Source: CAZIGK01 sp964538615 (GTDB lineage Bacteria > Pseudomonadota > Alphaproteobacteria > Rickettsiales > RI-342). Taken from it: DNA of 33,895 bases. A program made the translations under genes and the position numbers. The stretch is from the NCBI GenBank assembly GCA_964538615.1, contig CAZIGK010000020.1:1-33895 (forward strand). Reading direction: 5' to 3'. The notes below the pieces were generated by a model, which was not told where the DNA came from, ran no database searches, and was given only the letters and a program-made list of their open reading frames with translations. How positions within the stretch are numbered: position 1 is the stretch's first letter; each line of letters opens with the position of its first letter. Of this stretch, positions 22,050 to 29,941 are shown piece after piece.

Positions 22050-23917
22050 GTATATTTCGCAAATCCATGCGATGTTTTCGCCCAAAAATACGGTCGCCGC
22101 ATCATATCCACCACCGCCATATAGGCTGCGATGGAATGCAATAACCAATATAAGGGAAATAACAGGCAAGGCCACGCTGAGAGCCTGTATCTTTTGGGTA
22201 GCCGTCGCATGGTTCGTGTTGCCTGCCATGCCTGTAACAGATGCAGCAGTACGCTGGCTAGCAATGCGCCATAACCACACCAAAGCAGGCTGTCATGCAC
22301 CACCCAGTTCCCTTGCAGCCAGCCACAGGCACCTGCTAACCAATAGGCCAGTAGCCAGGGGGTCAGTAAAAACAATAGACAAGGCCCCGCGACAAATAAA
22401 CAAACCGTCATCCATTGTCCCATACCATGCTGCTTTACCCATTGCCCCGCCATACGCCGATGCACCAGATAGGTGGTCATGTAGCCTTTCACCCAGCGGC
22501 TACGCTGCTTCAGCCATGCCCGAATGTGAATAGGCGCTTCCTCCCAGGTACGACTTTGCAGCATGCGGGTGCGTCCCCCTGCGGTATAAAGCCGCAATCC
22601 AAGATCTGCGTCCTCGGTGACATTATACGCATCCCAAGCAAGCAACTGCTCGAGATCCCGCCGCCGAAAGTGGTTACTGGTACCTCCCAAGGGAATCGGC
22701 AGGTGGCGGGTCGCCATTCCCGGCAGCATTAATTCAAACCAGCAGGCATATTCCAGTGCAAACAGCCGCGTAAGAAGATTCTGGGAGTGATTTTCATAAT
22801 TCAGACGCGCCTGCACACACAAGAAAGGCTGCTCTGCGTGGTGATGAAAATGCATGGCGGCTTCACGCAACTGTCCAGCTTCTGGTTTGTCTTCCGCATC
22901 GAAAATGGTAATCAATTCGCCACGAGCATAGCGCAACGCGATATTCAGTGCTTTGGGTTTAGTACGTGGAGAACTATCGGCAATGCGTATTATTTCAATC
23001 CAGGCTTCCGGTTGCATCCCGGCAATCGCACGGTATGTGGCATCATCCTCCTGTTCTAACACCAGCAACACCTGCAGACGATCTCTAGGGTAGTCCAAAC
23101 CACGTAAGGCCTGCAACAATTGGGGCACCACGGACGCCTCATCATACAGGGCAATCAATACGCTGTAGGTGGGTAATTGTGCGGCATGTAAGGGCAGGGG
23201 GATAGGTTTTTGTTGATGCATCAGCCGTATGCCAGCCACGCTTGCCCAACCCTTAAAGCCAATGGTTGCCACAATCACCACACATACCAGAACATATGCC
23301 GCATGCATGCCCCATGCCCCCATACCACAGGCCAATACAGAGAAAACCCCCATCGTCAGGAGATATCTCCAGCCCATGCTGTGCCAGCGCAGGGTGGCTG
23401 CGGTTGCCTCTGGCTGTTGCTGCTTTAATCGGTCAGTGGCATGTTGCGTATCTTCTAGCTGAAAACGCTGCTGCAACACCTCCCGCACATCCCGTGGGCA
23501 CGTCCAGACCGTGACATAACGGTAGCCAAATTTTTGCCTGGCCCATGTCAGCAGTTCAGCCGTTTCTGACGTGACTGCCAACACCTGATAACCGTTTACC
23601 ACCCGCCAGGGAACACATTGCAGTCGCACATAATCCGCATGGTCATCTGCGTGGCTACAGGCCGGGTCAGGGGAATGCAGTAACATATTAATGAAGGGTT
23701 TTCCCTGTTGTTCAGCTAATGCCTGATACATCCAGATCGGCTTACAGGCTCCCTGTTCGATCAAAATCTGTCCTAGCGGCACACGCCGTACCGCCTGTTC
23801 ATGTAATGCTTCGGCCAGTGTCTCCGGTGTAATGGCTCCCTTGCGTATCAGTAGCTCTCCCAGACGGCCAGAGGGCGCCTGCGTCATCACCTGAACGCGC
23901 TCTCCCTTTCGCGTCAT
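22046..23917 (-). CDS. GspE_N domain fused to a membrane family 2 glycosyltransferase (NfrB-like)
   Basis: About 623 residues from the ATG at 23917. The N-terminal part (about 10-155) resembles the GspE N-terminal domain (LGELLIRKGAITPETLAEAL). Two membrane helices at about 183-220 follow, then a GT2 catalytic domain with SVLIALYDEA, DAED at 340-343, TEDADLG and QRSRW at 471-475, and three or four C-terminal membrane helices. This layout is known from NfrB, the phage N4 adsorption protein B, and points to secreted polysaccharide synthesis; the sugar is unknown. All GT2 catalytic motifs are present. The start is uncertain: GTG at 23929 and ATG at 23887 are alternatives, AGAGG lying just before 23917. 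The next gene upstream encodes an outer-membrane-type protein, a natural partner. Confidence 0.85.
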   Translation of the reverse strand: MTRKGERVQVMTQAPSGRLGELLIRKGAITPETLAEALHEQAVRRVPLGQILIEQGACKPIWMYQALAEQQGKPFINMLLHSPDPACSHADDHADYVRLQCVPWRVVNGYQVLAVTSETAELLTWARQKFGYRYVTVWTCPRDVREVLQQRFQLEDTQHATDRLKQQQPEATAATLRWHSMGWRYLLTMGVFSVLACGMGAWGMHAAYVLVCVVIVATIGFKGWASVAGIRLMHQQKPIPLPLHAAQLPTYSVLIALYDEASVVPQLLQALRGLDYPRDRLQVLLVLEQEDDATYRAIAGMQPEAWIEIIRIADSSPRTKPKALNIALRYARGELITIFDAEDKPEAGQLREAAMHFHHHAEQPFLCVQARLNYENHSQNLLTRLFALEYACWFELMLPGMATRHLPIPLGGTSNHFRRRDLEQLLAWDAYNVTEDADLGLRLYTAGGRTRMLQSRTWEEAPIHIRAWLKQRSRWVKGYMTTYLVHRRMAGQWVKQHGMGQWMTVCLFVAGPCLLFLLTPWLLAYWLAGACGWLQGNWVVHDSLLWCGYGALLASVLLHLLQAWQATRTMRRLPKRYRLSAWPCLLFPLYWLLHSIAAYMAVVDMMRRPYFWAKTSHGFAKYT

Positions 23918-24011
23918 ACCTCTATCCACAAGGCTTATGGTTATATTGCATTATGGACTCGCCAGTCCATTTCCTTGGCCAGCTATAAAGGATTTTGAAG
24001 GTATGTGCATC

Positions 24012-24896
24012 CTAAAATTGTTTGGCTATTCCCACATACACGCCACCCCCGCGCCCGGTTTGCCGAGCTGAAATATGGCGGTAATACCCCAGACGCACAG
24101 CACGGGAGGCATCTGGCCAACTCCAACTCATATCAGCGGAGATGCGCGTCAAATCAAAATCCTGCGCATTGGTGATGAAAGGGGACGCTGGATCCGGGTC
24201 TATTGCATCCACATGTGATGCGCTGGCACCTAAGGTGATCCGATCATTTAACCGCAGCCCTCCTGCCAGCACCGCCAGCCATTGGTCTGCACGGTCATCT
24301 CCTCGCCAACGGTAGCCCAGTCCTGCATCCATAAACCAGTTGTAGCTGCCCATCATGCCGCTCCAACCTTCATGAAGTCGTAGCTCAGCCTCCGGAAAGG
24401 GGGTGCCAATTTCCGGCAAACTTCGCTGCTGATCGCGCCAGCCCGGGGCATACCATAGCTCCAGTGCCGTGGCTTCAGCATCCCCCCGCCGCAGTTGATA
24501 GCGTATCCCTGCCATCATGTCGGCTAAACCTGCGTTTTGCTCTTCTGTCTGTCGTAAGGTACTATATTGGTTCAGTTGCTGTTGGCTCATACTACCCAGC
24601 AATGTCCAGTCATCACTCAGCCCATAGGCGGCATATTGCTGTAGCATCCATTTTTCAAAGCGAGGGGTCGCCAGCCTCGCGCCATTTTTTTCAATATAGG
24701 TGCGGGTCGTGTAATAATGCGCATCCTGAATAAACTGCCCCTTCCCCTCAGGCAATGTCCATGCACCCGCCCATACCGATGAAATATGCATCACCTCAAT
24801 GGAGAAAAACAGTGCCAGACACACTACCCCTGACCGAGCCGTCTTTCGCAAGGCTTGCTGTTTCCTGCCTTCTCGCATATTCCCCGCATGCCCCAA
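24012..24896 (-). CDS. Predicted outer-membrane beta-barrel protein
   Basis: 294 residues from the TTG at 24896. A signal peptide at about 20-43 (hydrophobic core, cleavage after VWA) is followed by GAWTLPEGKGQFI, a start I recall from uncharacterised outer-membrane proteins near polysaccharide genes. The rest alternates short beta-like segments with turns (GLGYRW, LAGGLRLNDRITLGASASHV) and ends in Phe (YVGIAKQF), the usual signature for barrel insertion. TTG is preferred because GGAGGGG lies 8 bases upstream; the ATG at 24878 is the alternative and would keep the signal peptide. It stands 94 bases before the NfrB-like gene on the same strand, suggesting a two-gene unit for export of, or phage adsorption to, a surface polymer. 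That role is inferred from position. Confidence 0.75.
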   Translation of the reverse strand: MGHAGNMREGRKQQALRKTARSGVVCLALFFSIEVMHISSVWAGAWTLPEGKGQFIQDAHYYTTRTYIEKNGARLATPRFEKWMLQQYAAYGLSDDWTLLGSMSQQQLNQYSTLRQTEEQNAGLADMMAGIRYQLRRGDAEATALELWYAPGWRDQQRSLPEIGTPFPEAELRLHEGWSGMMGSYNWFMDAGLGYRWRGDDRADQWLAVLAGGLRLNDRITLGASASHVDAIDPDPASPFITNAQDFDLTRISADMSWSWPDASRAVRLGYYRHISARQTGRGGGVYVGIAKQF

Positions 24897-25042
24897 TAGG
24901 CATGCCCCTCCACCATTATTCGTCGTTATTTTGTTAAGCGTGTTTGTCTTCGCTGCTGCTCAGTTCGCATGCCCTGCCATTACCCACATATCTCCCACGT
25001 GCTTTGTTGGCGCATAGCATGTCAGTCAAACGTTATCCGGTG

Positions 25043-25081
25043 TGTATGTTCATACAAGGGTGCTTGTTGGCACCACATACA
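25043..25081. terminator. Hairpin at the end of the atp operon
   Basis: TGTATG (25043-25048) pairs with CATACA (25076-25081), and inside it GGTGC (25059-25063) pairs with GCACC (25070-25074). It lies 23 bases beyond the atpF stop. No T-run is seen, so termination is inferred from position. The spacer 24897-25042 shows nothing else I can support. Confidence 0.45.
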
Positions 25082-25103
25082 TGAGAATAGATAGCCTTTT
25101 ACG

Positions 25104-25601
25104 TTACGCAACCAGCTTGGCAGGAATCGCAGCAATCGCCTCATCCAGCATGTGAGATGCTTTTCCACCCACATTTTGTTGAATCAGCTGGGTTGCCGCC
25201 TGCATGGAAAGGTTCACCACTTGCTGCTGAATATCTTTTGCCGCCACTTCTTCTGCATGGGCAATTTTTTGCATGGCCTGCTGAATACGCTTGTTCAACA
25301 CCTGCTCCAAATGCGCTTCTGCTTCTTTCAACAGATGCGCCGCTTCTTCCTTAGCATGCGACAGCATTTCATCCGCCTCCGCCTGCGCTTCCCGGTGTTT
25401 GCGCTGGTAGGAAGCCAGCAGGCTTTGTGCTTCTTCACGCAGGCGCACAGCCTCATCCAATTCTTCCCTAATCCGCTCAGAACGCTTGTCTAAAGCCGCA
25501 GCAACAGCCCGAAAAATCGGTTTGACCGCAAAGAACAGAAAAATGAAAAACGCAACAGAAACCCAAGTCGCGGGATTTTGTAACAACGCATCCATGCTCA
25601 T
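25104..25601 (-). CDS. atpF: ATP synthase Fo subunit b
   Basis: 165 residues. Subunit b is the peripheral stalk linking Fo to F1. One N-terminal membrane helix at about 12-29 (FFIFLFFAVKPIF) is followed by a long charged coiled coil rich in Glu, Ala and Lys, and an end that would contact subunit delta. The ATG at 25601 overlaps the stop of the b' gene in an ATGA, so the two are coupled. This b'-b order is standard in alphaproteobacteria. It is the last gene of the Fo operon; F1 genes are not in the window. Confidence 0.92.
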   Translation of the reverse strand: MSMDALLQNPATWVSVAFFIFLFFAVKPIFRAVAAALDKRSERIREELDEAVRLREEAQSLLASYQRKHREAQAEADEMLSHAKEEAAHLLKEAEAHLEQVLNKRIQQAMQKIAHAEEVAAKDIQQQVVNLSMQAATQLIQQNVGGKASHMLDEAIAAIPAKLVA

Positions 25602-26284
25602 GCCCCTTTCACTGCTACGGTCTGCATTTGTGCCTGTACCTCTTTGGTTCCAGGCTGGCTACCGGTCATTTTTTTCACAATTTCCTGCACCAGTGCGATA
25701 GACTGTTCTTCCAGTGCCCCCAATGCCTGCGTGCGTGCTTCAGCAATACGTTTTTCCGCTTCTGCCAATTGCTTTTTTAACGATGTTTCAAGCTTGGCAC
25801 TGCGCTCTTCCTGTAGTTTAGATATTTTCTGCTCCACCTGCGCAAAGGTCTCCGCTGTACGGGTATGCGCCTGTTTTAGCAGCAACTCATACTCGTGATG
25901 GGTTTTCTCTGCATCCAGTTGCAATTCAGATGCCCGCTCCAAATCGTGCCGCACGCGGGATTGCCGATGCTCTAACACATTCTCAATCGCCGGAATCAGG
26001 CGATTTTTCATCATCAGGTACAGCAGGGTAAAGCTGATTGCCAGCCACACCCATTGCCCAACAAAGGTATCCACATTAAATTGGGGCATGCCTGCATTGG
26101 CAGAGGAGGGGGCGTGCCCCGTTTCTGCTTGTAAATCAGCCGCTACTTCCATTTCTTCAATCACCGGGTTGCCATTTGTCATTACCGGCTCCACAACCAT
26201 ATCCTGCGCAACAGCAGGCTGTTGTATGTCATTCACTTGCGCGATCATCACGCCATGCCCGGCAGAAGCTTGAGCCATTGTCAT
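25598..26284 (-). CDS. atpF': ATP synthase Fo subunit b'
   Basis: 228 residues. The second peripheral-stalk b-type subunit of photosynthetic and alphaproteobacterial ATP synthases. An N-terminal extension of about 70 residues (Met, Val, Glu and Gln rich) precedes the membrane helix at about 75-92; then come RLIPAIENVLEHRQSRV and a long coiled coil. Such extensions occur in alphaproteobacterial b' subunits, though this one is on the long side. The ATG at 26284 is taken, with a second ATG two codons later also possible; the ribosome site is weak. A 134-base gap separates it from atpE, larger than elsewhere in the operon. Confidence 0.88.
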   Translation of the reverse strand: MTMAQASAGHGVMIAQVNDIQQPAVAQDMVVEPVMTNGNPVIEEMEVAADLQAETGHAPSSANAGMPQFNVDTFVGQWVWLAISFTLLYLMMKNRLIPAIENVLEHRQSRVRHDLERASELQLDAEKTHHEYELLLKQAHTRTAETFAQVEQKISKLQEERSAKLETSLKKQLAEAEKRIAEARTQALGALEEQSIALVQEIVKKMTGSQPGTKEVQAQMQTVAVKGA

Positions 26285-26418
26285 GAACCTATGTTACTGA
26301 AGAAAAAGAAACTTATTTATATAAGGCTGCGTTGCGACAGAAGATAATACGCTTACCATCTTCCCCGGTGTCATATCGGCCTCTGCCGCACCGCATCCCC
26401 ATCAGGTCGTCGGGTTGA

Positions 26419-26643
26419 TTAGCCGAACAAAATCATTGCAATAGCAACGAACGCCAGCAGACCCATGAATTCCGCCAGACCCGCGCCTACGAACGCGTAT
26501 TTGGACATTTTGGGTTCCGCAGCAGGGTTTCGGGCAACGCCATTCAGCATTGCAGCAAAAATATTACCTACCCCCAGAGCCGCACCCAGCATGCCCAGAG
26601 ACAGCAAACCAACGCCGATGTATTTCAGTGCTTCAGATTCCAT
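26419..26643 (-). CDS. atpE: ATP synthase Fo subunit c
   Basis: 74 residues forming a two-helix hairpin. It builds the proton-driven rotor ring. The first helix has GMLGAALGVGNIF, the loop has ARNPAAEPKM, and the second helix carries the proton-binding Glu58 in GAGLAEFMGLLAFV. No sodium-site residues stand out, so it looks proton-coupled. The ATG at 26643 follows GAGGA at a good distance; the open frame begins with a TTG four codons earlier. It lies between atpB and the b' gene. Confidence 0.95.
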   Translation of the reverse strand: MESEALKYIGVGLLSLGMLGAALGVGNIFAAMLNGVARNPAAEPKMSKYAFVGAGLAEFMGLLAFVAIAMILFG

Positions 26644-26725
26644 GATTATCCTCAAAAGTTGAATCTATGACAAGGTATTTTGCCTGATGAACCAAAGACA
26701 CGCACGCCTTCAGCATCCTGCAAAA

Positions 26726-27457
26726 TCAATGGCTGTGTAGAGCATCACTCAGGTAAATACAAGATAAAATCGAGAAGATATACGCTTGTAATAACGCTAC
26801 AAACAGCTCGAATCCAGTAATAGCCGCCACAAAGAATAACGGCACCACACCAGCCAGCCCCAACATCGGTACAAACAGTGCAATCACCTTCATCAGCATG
26901 TGTCCTGCCATCATATTGGCAAATAAACGCACAGACAGACTAATCGGACGGGCGAGGAAAGAAATCAGCTCAATCACATACACCAATGGCGCTAACAGCA
27001 TCGGGGTGCCACTGGGCAGAAAATGCTTCAAAAAGCCCGGGCCCTGCTTCACAAAGCCGGTGATAATCACCATGGTGATGACAAAAGCCGCCAATGCGAA
27101 CGTTACGGCAATATGGCTGGTCACTGTAAAACTGTAGAAAGGCAGCATGCCCAGCATATTGGCAAACAGAATAAACATGAACAGCGTGAAGAAGAAGGGA
27201 AAAAACCGACGGCTTTCATGCCCGGCGTTGTCCCGCAGCATATTAGCAATGAATTCGTATGATATTTCGGCCATGCCCTGCCAGCGTCCCGGTACCAGAG
27301 CGCGTTTGCGCATGCCATAACCCAGAAACACCATAATACTCACGACAGACAGCAGCATAAACAGGGAAGCATTGGTGAAATGCACCTCGTGACCAGACAG
27401 CAACGGCAGCTTTATCAGAGGCTTAATTTCAAACTGGGCAAGTGGATTCGCGCTCAC
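26726..27457 (-). CDS. atpB: ATP synthase Fo subunit a
   Basis: 243 residues, five or six membrane helices. Subunit a forms the proton half-channels. The essential arginine is Arg177 in SLSVRLFANMMAGH, and the other signature stretches (ANMLGMLPFYSFTVTSHI, ELISFLARPISL, FELFVALLQAYIF) are intact. It starts with GTG at 27457, supported by GAGGA seven bases upstream. It follows atpI by 17 bases and precedes atpE. Confidence 0.96.
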   Translation of the reverse strand: MSANPLAQFEIKPLIKLPLLSGHEVHFTNASLFMLLSVVSIMVFLGYGMRKRALVPGRWQGMAEISYEFIANMLRDNAGHESRRFFPFFFTLFMFILFANMLGMLPFYSFTVTSHIAVTFALAAFVITMVIITGFVKQGPGFLKHFLPSGTPMLLAPLVYVIELISFLARPISLSVRLFANMMAGHMLMKVIALFVPMLGLAGVVPLFFVAAITGFELFVALLQAYIFSILSCIYLSDALHSH

Positions 27458-27474
27458 GGTGATTCCTCAATAAC

Positions 27475-27864
27475 TTACAAAGAGGGTGGACTGGCATCGT
27501 GCCCGGCAGCATCTGCCTCAGCACTCGCCAGCTTGTATAATGTGTAAATGCCAGAGGCAAAACCTAAAAAGAAAAAAACGATCATCCACCAGGGGCGTGT
27601 ATCAAATGCAGAATCCAGCCAATAGCCAATCAGCAGTCCTACCAGCGTGCAGGCGGCCAGTTCCGTCACCATACGATACGCGTTGGACATGGCTCTTGCC
27701 TTGGCTTTCGCCATGGACGGCACCGCTTCTTCCCGTTGTCTGGCATCGGCAATGGCACTGCTCAGTTGCCGCAATTTTGCGGCATTCTGTGCATCATCAT
27801 CCATCCGGGGGCGGGCATCCTTATCCTGCATGGGGGAATGCTGCTCCTGCACGTCCTTATTCAC
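27475..27864 (-). CDS. atpI: ATP synthase assembly protein I
   Basis: 129 residues from the GTG at 27864. AtpI aids c-ring assembly. A charged N-terminal half (about 1-60) precedes two membrane helices (AACTLVGLLIGYWLDSAF and WMIVFFFLGFASGIYTLYKLA), which is the alphaproteobacterial AtpI form. GTG is preferred because AAGG lies 6 bases before it; a later ATG at 27831 is the alternative. The start overlaps the end of the upstream DsbA-like gene by 8 bases. It is the first gene of the Fo operon proper. Confidence 0.88.
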   Translation of the reverse strand: MNKDVQEQHSPMQDKDARPRMDDDAQNAAKLRQLSSAIADARQREEAVPSMAKAKARAMSNAYRMVTELAACTLVGLLIGYWLDSAFDTRPWWMIVFFFLGFASGIYTLYKLASAEADAAGHDASPPSL

Positions 27865-28618
27865 CAACGGCCTTCATGATAGCAGCCGGAGTGAGCGGGC
27901 CTTCCAGCTTCTGGCCATTAACAATCAGGCTGGGTGTTGCGGTGATTTCCAACACTTTAGCAGCCACATTGGTGCCCTGCAAAATTCGCTCAATGGCCGT
28001 TTTGTCATTCTGGCACTGGTTGAATGCTGCTTCGCTAATGCCTGCCAGCAAGCCCATATTTTTCAAAATAGTTTTGCTATCTGCGTCGAAAGCCCATTTT
28101 TCCTGATTTTCAAACAGTACTTGCAACATTTTGGCGCGCATGGCGGGCTTGGCACATTCCACCAACAATGCGCCCTGCATGGCGGGGGCGTTCAATGGGT
28201 AATGACGGAACACCAGTTTCGCCTTACCGGTTTCAATCAGGTTTTTTTTCAGTTGTGGCAACACAGATTTATGAAAACCCGCACAATGCCCACAGGAAAG
28301 CGAAGCATATTCCAACAGTGTATGCGGCGCATCCCGCTCCCCGATTACAATATCAGTCTCCTGAATTGCCAGTGCTTCTTCGCGCTCCGGTAGGGATGCC
28401 TGCGCAGCAGGCTCCACTGCGTTCCCTGCGGTGGTAGGCGCATCAGCCTGTGGTGTCGCCTCCGTTGCTTGCGGTTGCTGTGCCTGAGGCTCCATGCTGG
28501 CCTGCGCTGTTTCTTCTGTGGCGGGTTTCAGCCGCTCCTGATGATGACCAATCGCGACATAGCCTGCAACGGCTGCTGCAACCAATCCCACCATTCCGTA
28601 TAGCATAGGCTTTTTCAT
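27857..28618 (-). CDS. DsbA-family thiol oxidoreductase, membrane-anchored
   Basis: 253 residues. An N-terminal membrane anchor at about 6-24, a Pro/Gln/Ala-rich linker at about 30-80, then a thioredoxin-fold DsbA domain with the active site Cys109-Gly-His-Cys112 and the cis-Pro loop ATPSLIVNG near residue 230. It most likely introduces or reshuffles disulfides in periplasmic proteins, like the Com1/DsbA group. The ATG at 28618 is chosen because GGAG lies 8 bases upstream; the frame also has an ATG at 28639 with a poor site. It overlaps atpI by 8 bases, so the two share a transcript, but no functional tie to ATP synthase is evident. Confidence 0.88.
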   Translation of the reverse strand: MKKPMLYGMVGLVAAAVAGYVAIGHHQERLKPATEETAQASMEPQAQQPQATEATPQADAPTTAGNAVEPAAQASLPEREEALAIQETDIVIGERDAPHTLLEYASLSCGHCAGFHKSVLPQLKKNLIETGKAKLVFRHYPLNAPAMQGALLVECAKPAMRAKMLQVLFENQEKWAFDADSKTILKNMGLLAGISEAAFNQCQNDKTAIERILQGTNVAAKVLEITATPSLIVNGQKLEGPLTPAAIMKAVGE

Positions 28619-28706
28619 CTCCACCACTCCATGATTCATTCCGCACCACTATATAGCAGCCACACCCCTCTCTGACAAGACGTACTCCGCAGAGATTTTC
28701 TGTCGG

Positions 28707-29294
28707 TTATTCACGGTCTCTCAGCGTGTGCTCACGCAGAATACGCTCTCCCAACCGATAGAGTTGTTCGCGCAGTGCGGGCTGGGTCACCACACTCACC
28801 CATTCCTGCAATTGCAGCTTTTGGGCTTCTGTCAGCGGGGGGGCTTGTACGGGCGCTTCCTTCAGCCATTTCAGTAAATGTGCATCCTGCACGACCTGAA
28901 TCTTTTCAATGGCTTTATAACCAAAGAAAATGGCAATTTTTTCTAATATTGTGGGGCGCAAATGCTCCAGATGTAGCCCCCAGCCCGGCGCAGTGCGAAT
29001 GGTCAACACCCCGTTCACCCGCTTCCCCGGTGGAAAACGCACCCCTTCCGGCATACAGACATTCGCCAGCAATTCTCCCACAATCAGGGGCCAGTCTCTC
29101 ACCAGCCGCACATCGGAAATACCATGCTTATACAAGGTGGGTTTCACCAGCCCTTCCATCAATTTGCTGGTATCATTCTGCCCCCGTCTGATAGCTCTGC
29201 GCTCTGTTCCCTCTGCGGCAGTCATTCCGGTCGTACCCGCTGTTTGGGGCGCGCCTCTGTCCTGATTCCGGCTGGGTTGTTTATCCTCTGCCAC
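28707..29294 (-). CDS. dciA: DUF721 protein, DciA-type
   Basis: 195 residues. DciA proteins load the replicative helicase DnaB in bacteria lacking DnaC. The DUF721 domain spans about 40-140 with DWPLIVGELLANVCMPEGVRF, GVLTIRTAPGWGLHLEHLRPTIL and FFGYKAIEKIQVV, followed by an alphaproteobacterial C-terminal extension. The GTG at 29294 follows GAGG at 6 bases; it lies 8 bases after the rnhB stop, so the genes are coupled. The family match is good; the helicase-loader role rests on what is known of DciA elsewhere. Confidence 0.8.
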   Translation of the reverse strand: MAEDKQPSRNQDRGAPQTAGTTGMTAAEGTERRAIRRGQNDTSKLMEGLVKPTLYKHGISDVRLVRDWPLIVGELLANVCMPEGVRFPPGKRVNGVLTIRTAPGWGLHLEHLRPTILEKIAIFFGYKAIEKIQVVQDAHLLKWLKEAPVQAPPLTEAQKLQLQEWVSVVTQPALREQLYRLGERILREHTLRDRE

Positions 29295-29302
29295 GGCCTA
29301 CC

Positions 29303-29941
29303 TCACGCCTCTACTGCTTCTGCTACGGTAAGCAAAGCCGCCACAGGCTTAAAACTTCGCCGGTGATGTGGCGTCACTCCATGGCTTGCAAGGCCAGCCT
29401 GATGCCTGACTGTGCCGTAACCAGCGTTGGTTTCCCAACCATAGTGAGGGTATTCTCTGGCCAGCATAGCCATCCGCGCATCCCGTGTGACTTTCGCCAG
29501 AATGGACGCCGCACTGATGCTGGCACTCAAACAATCTCCTTTCACCACGGCCGTAGCAGGTACGGGCAGGACAGGGCAACGGTTGCCATCTACCAGCACA
29601 TGCGTAACCGCGTGTGGGCATTGATGTTGCAATGCCTCAAAAGCCCGTTGCATGGCCAGCATGGTTGCTCGCAGTATATTCAGCGCGTCAATTTCCTCCA
29701 CGCTGGCTTCGGCCAGCGCATACCAACAACGTCCCTCTGCTGCCAATGACCGCAATTCCGCTGCAATGCGTTCACGCTGAAGGGCGCTAAGCTGCTTTGA
29801 ATCCCGTAAATCCAATGGAACATGGGCTGGATGCAATACACAGGCCGCTGTTACCACAGGCCCGGCCCAGGGGCCTCTCCCTACCTCGTCAATCCCACAG
29901 ATCCAGCCTCCCAGATTCGCTTCCAGTGCCCAGTTTTGCAT
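29303..29941 (-). CDS. rnhB: Ribonuclease HII
   Basis: 212 residues. RNase HII cuts RNA in RNA-DNA hybrids, including single ribonucleotides in DNA. The four acidic catalytic residues are all present: Asp18-Glu19 in GIDEVGRGPWAGPVV, Asp118 in LVDGNRC and Asp136 in VKGDCLSASISAASILAK. The ATG at 29941 is chosen because GGGAGAG lies 6 bases upstream and it overlaps the stop of the upstream dehydrogenase by one base (TGATG). The open frame continues 15 codons upstream with no family similarity. It stands between the dehydrogenase and dciA. Confidence 0.96.
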   Translation of the reverse strand: MQNWALEANLGGWICGIDEVGRGPWAGPVVTAACVLHPAHVPLDLRDSKQLSALQRERIAAELRSLAAEGRCWYALAEASVEEIDALNILRATMLAMQRAFEALQHQCPHAVTHVLVDGNRCPVLPVPATAVVKGDCLSASISAASILAKVTRDARMAMLAREYPHYGWETNAGYGTVRHQAGLASHGVTPHHRRSFKPVAALLTVAEAVEA

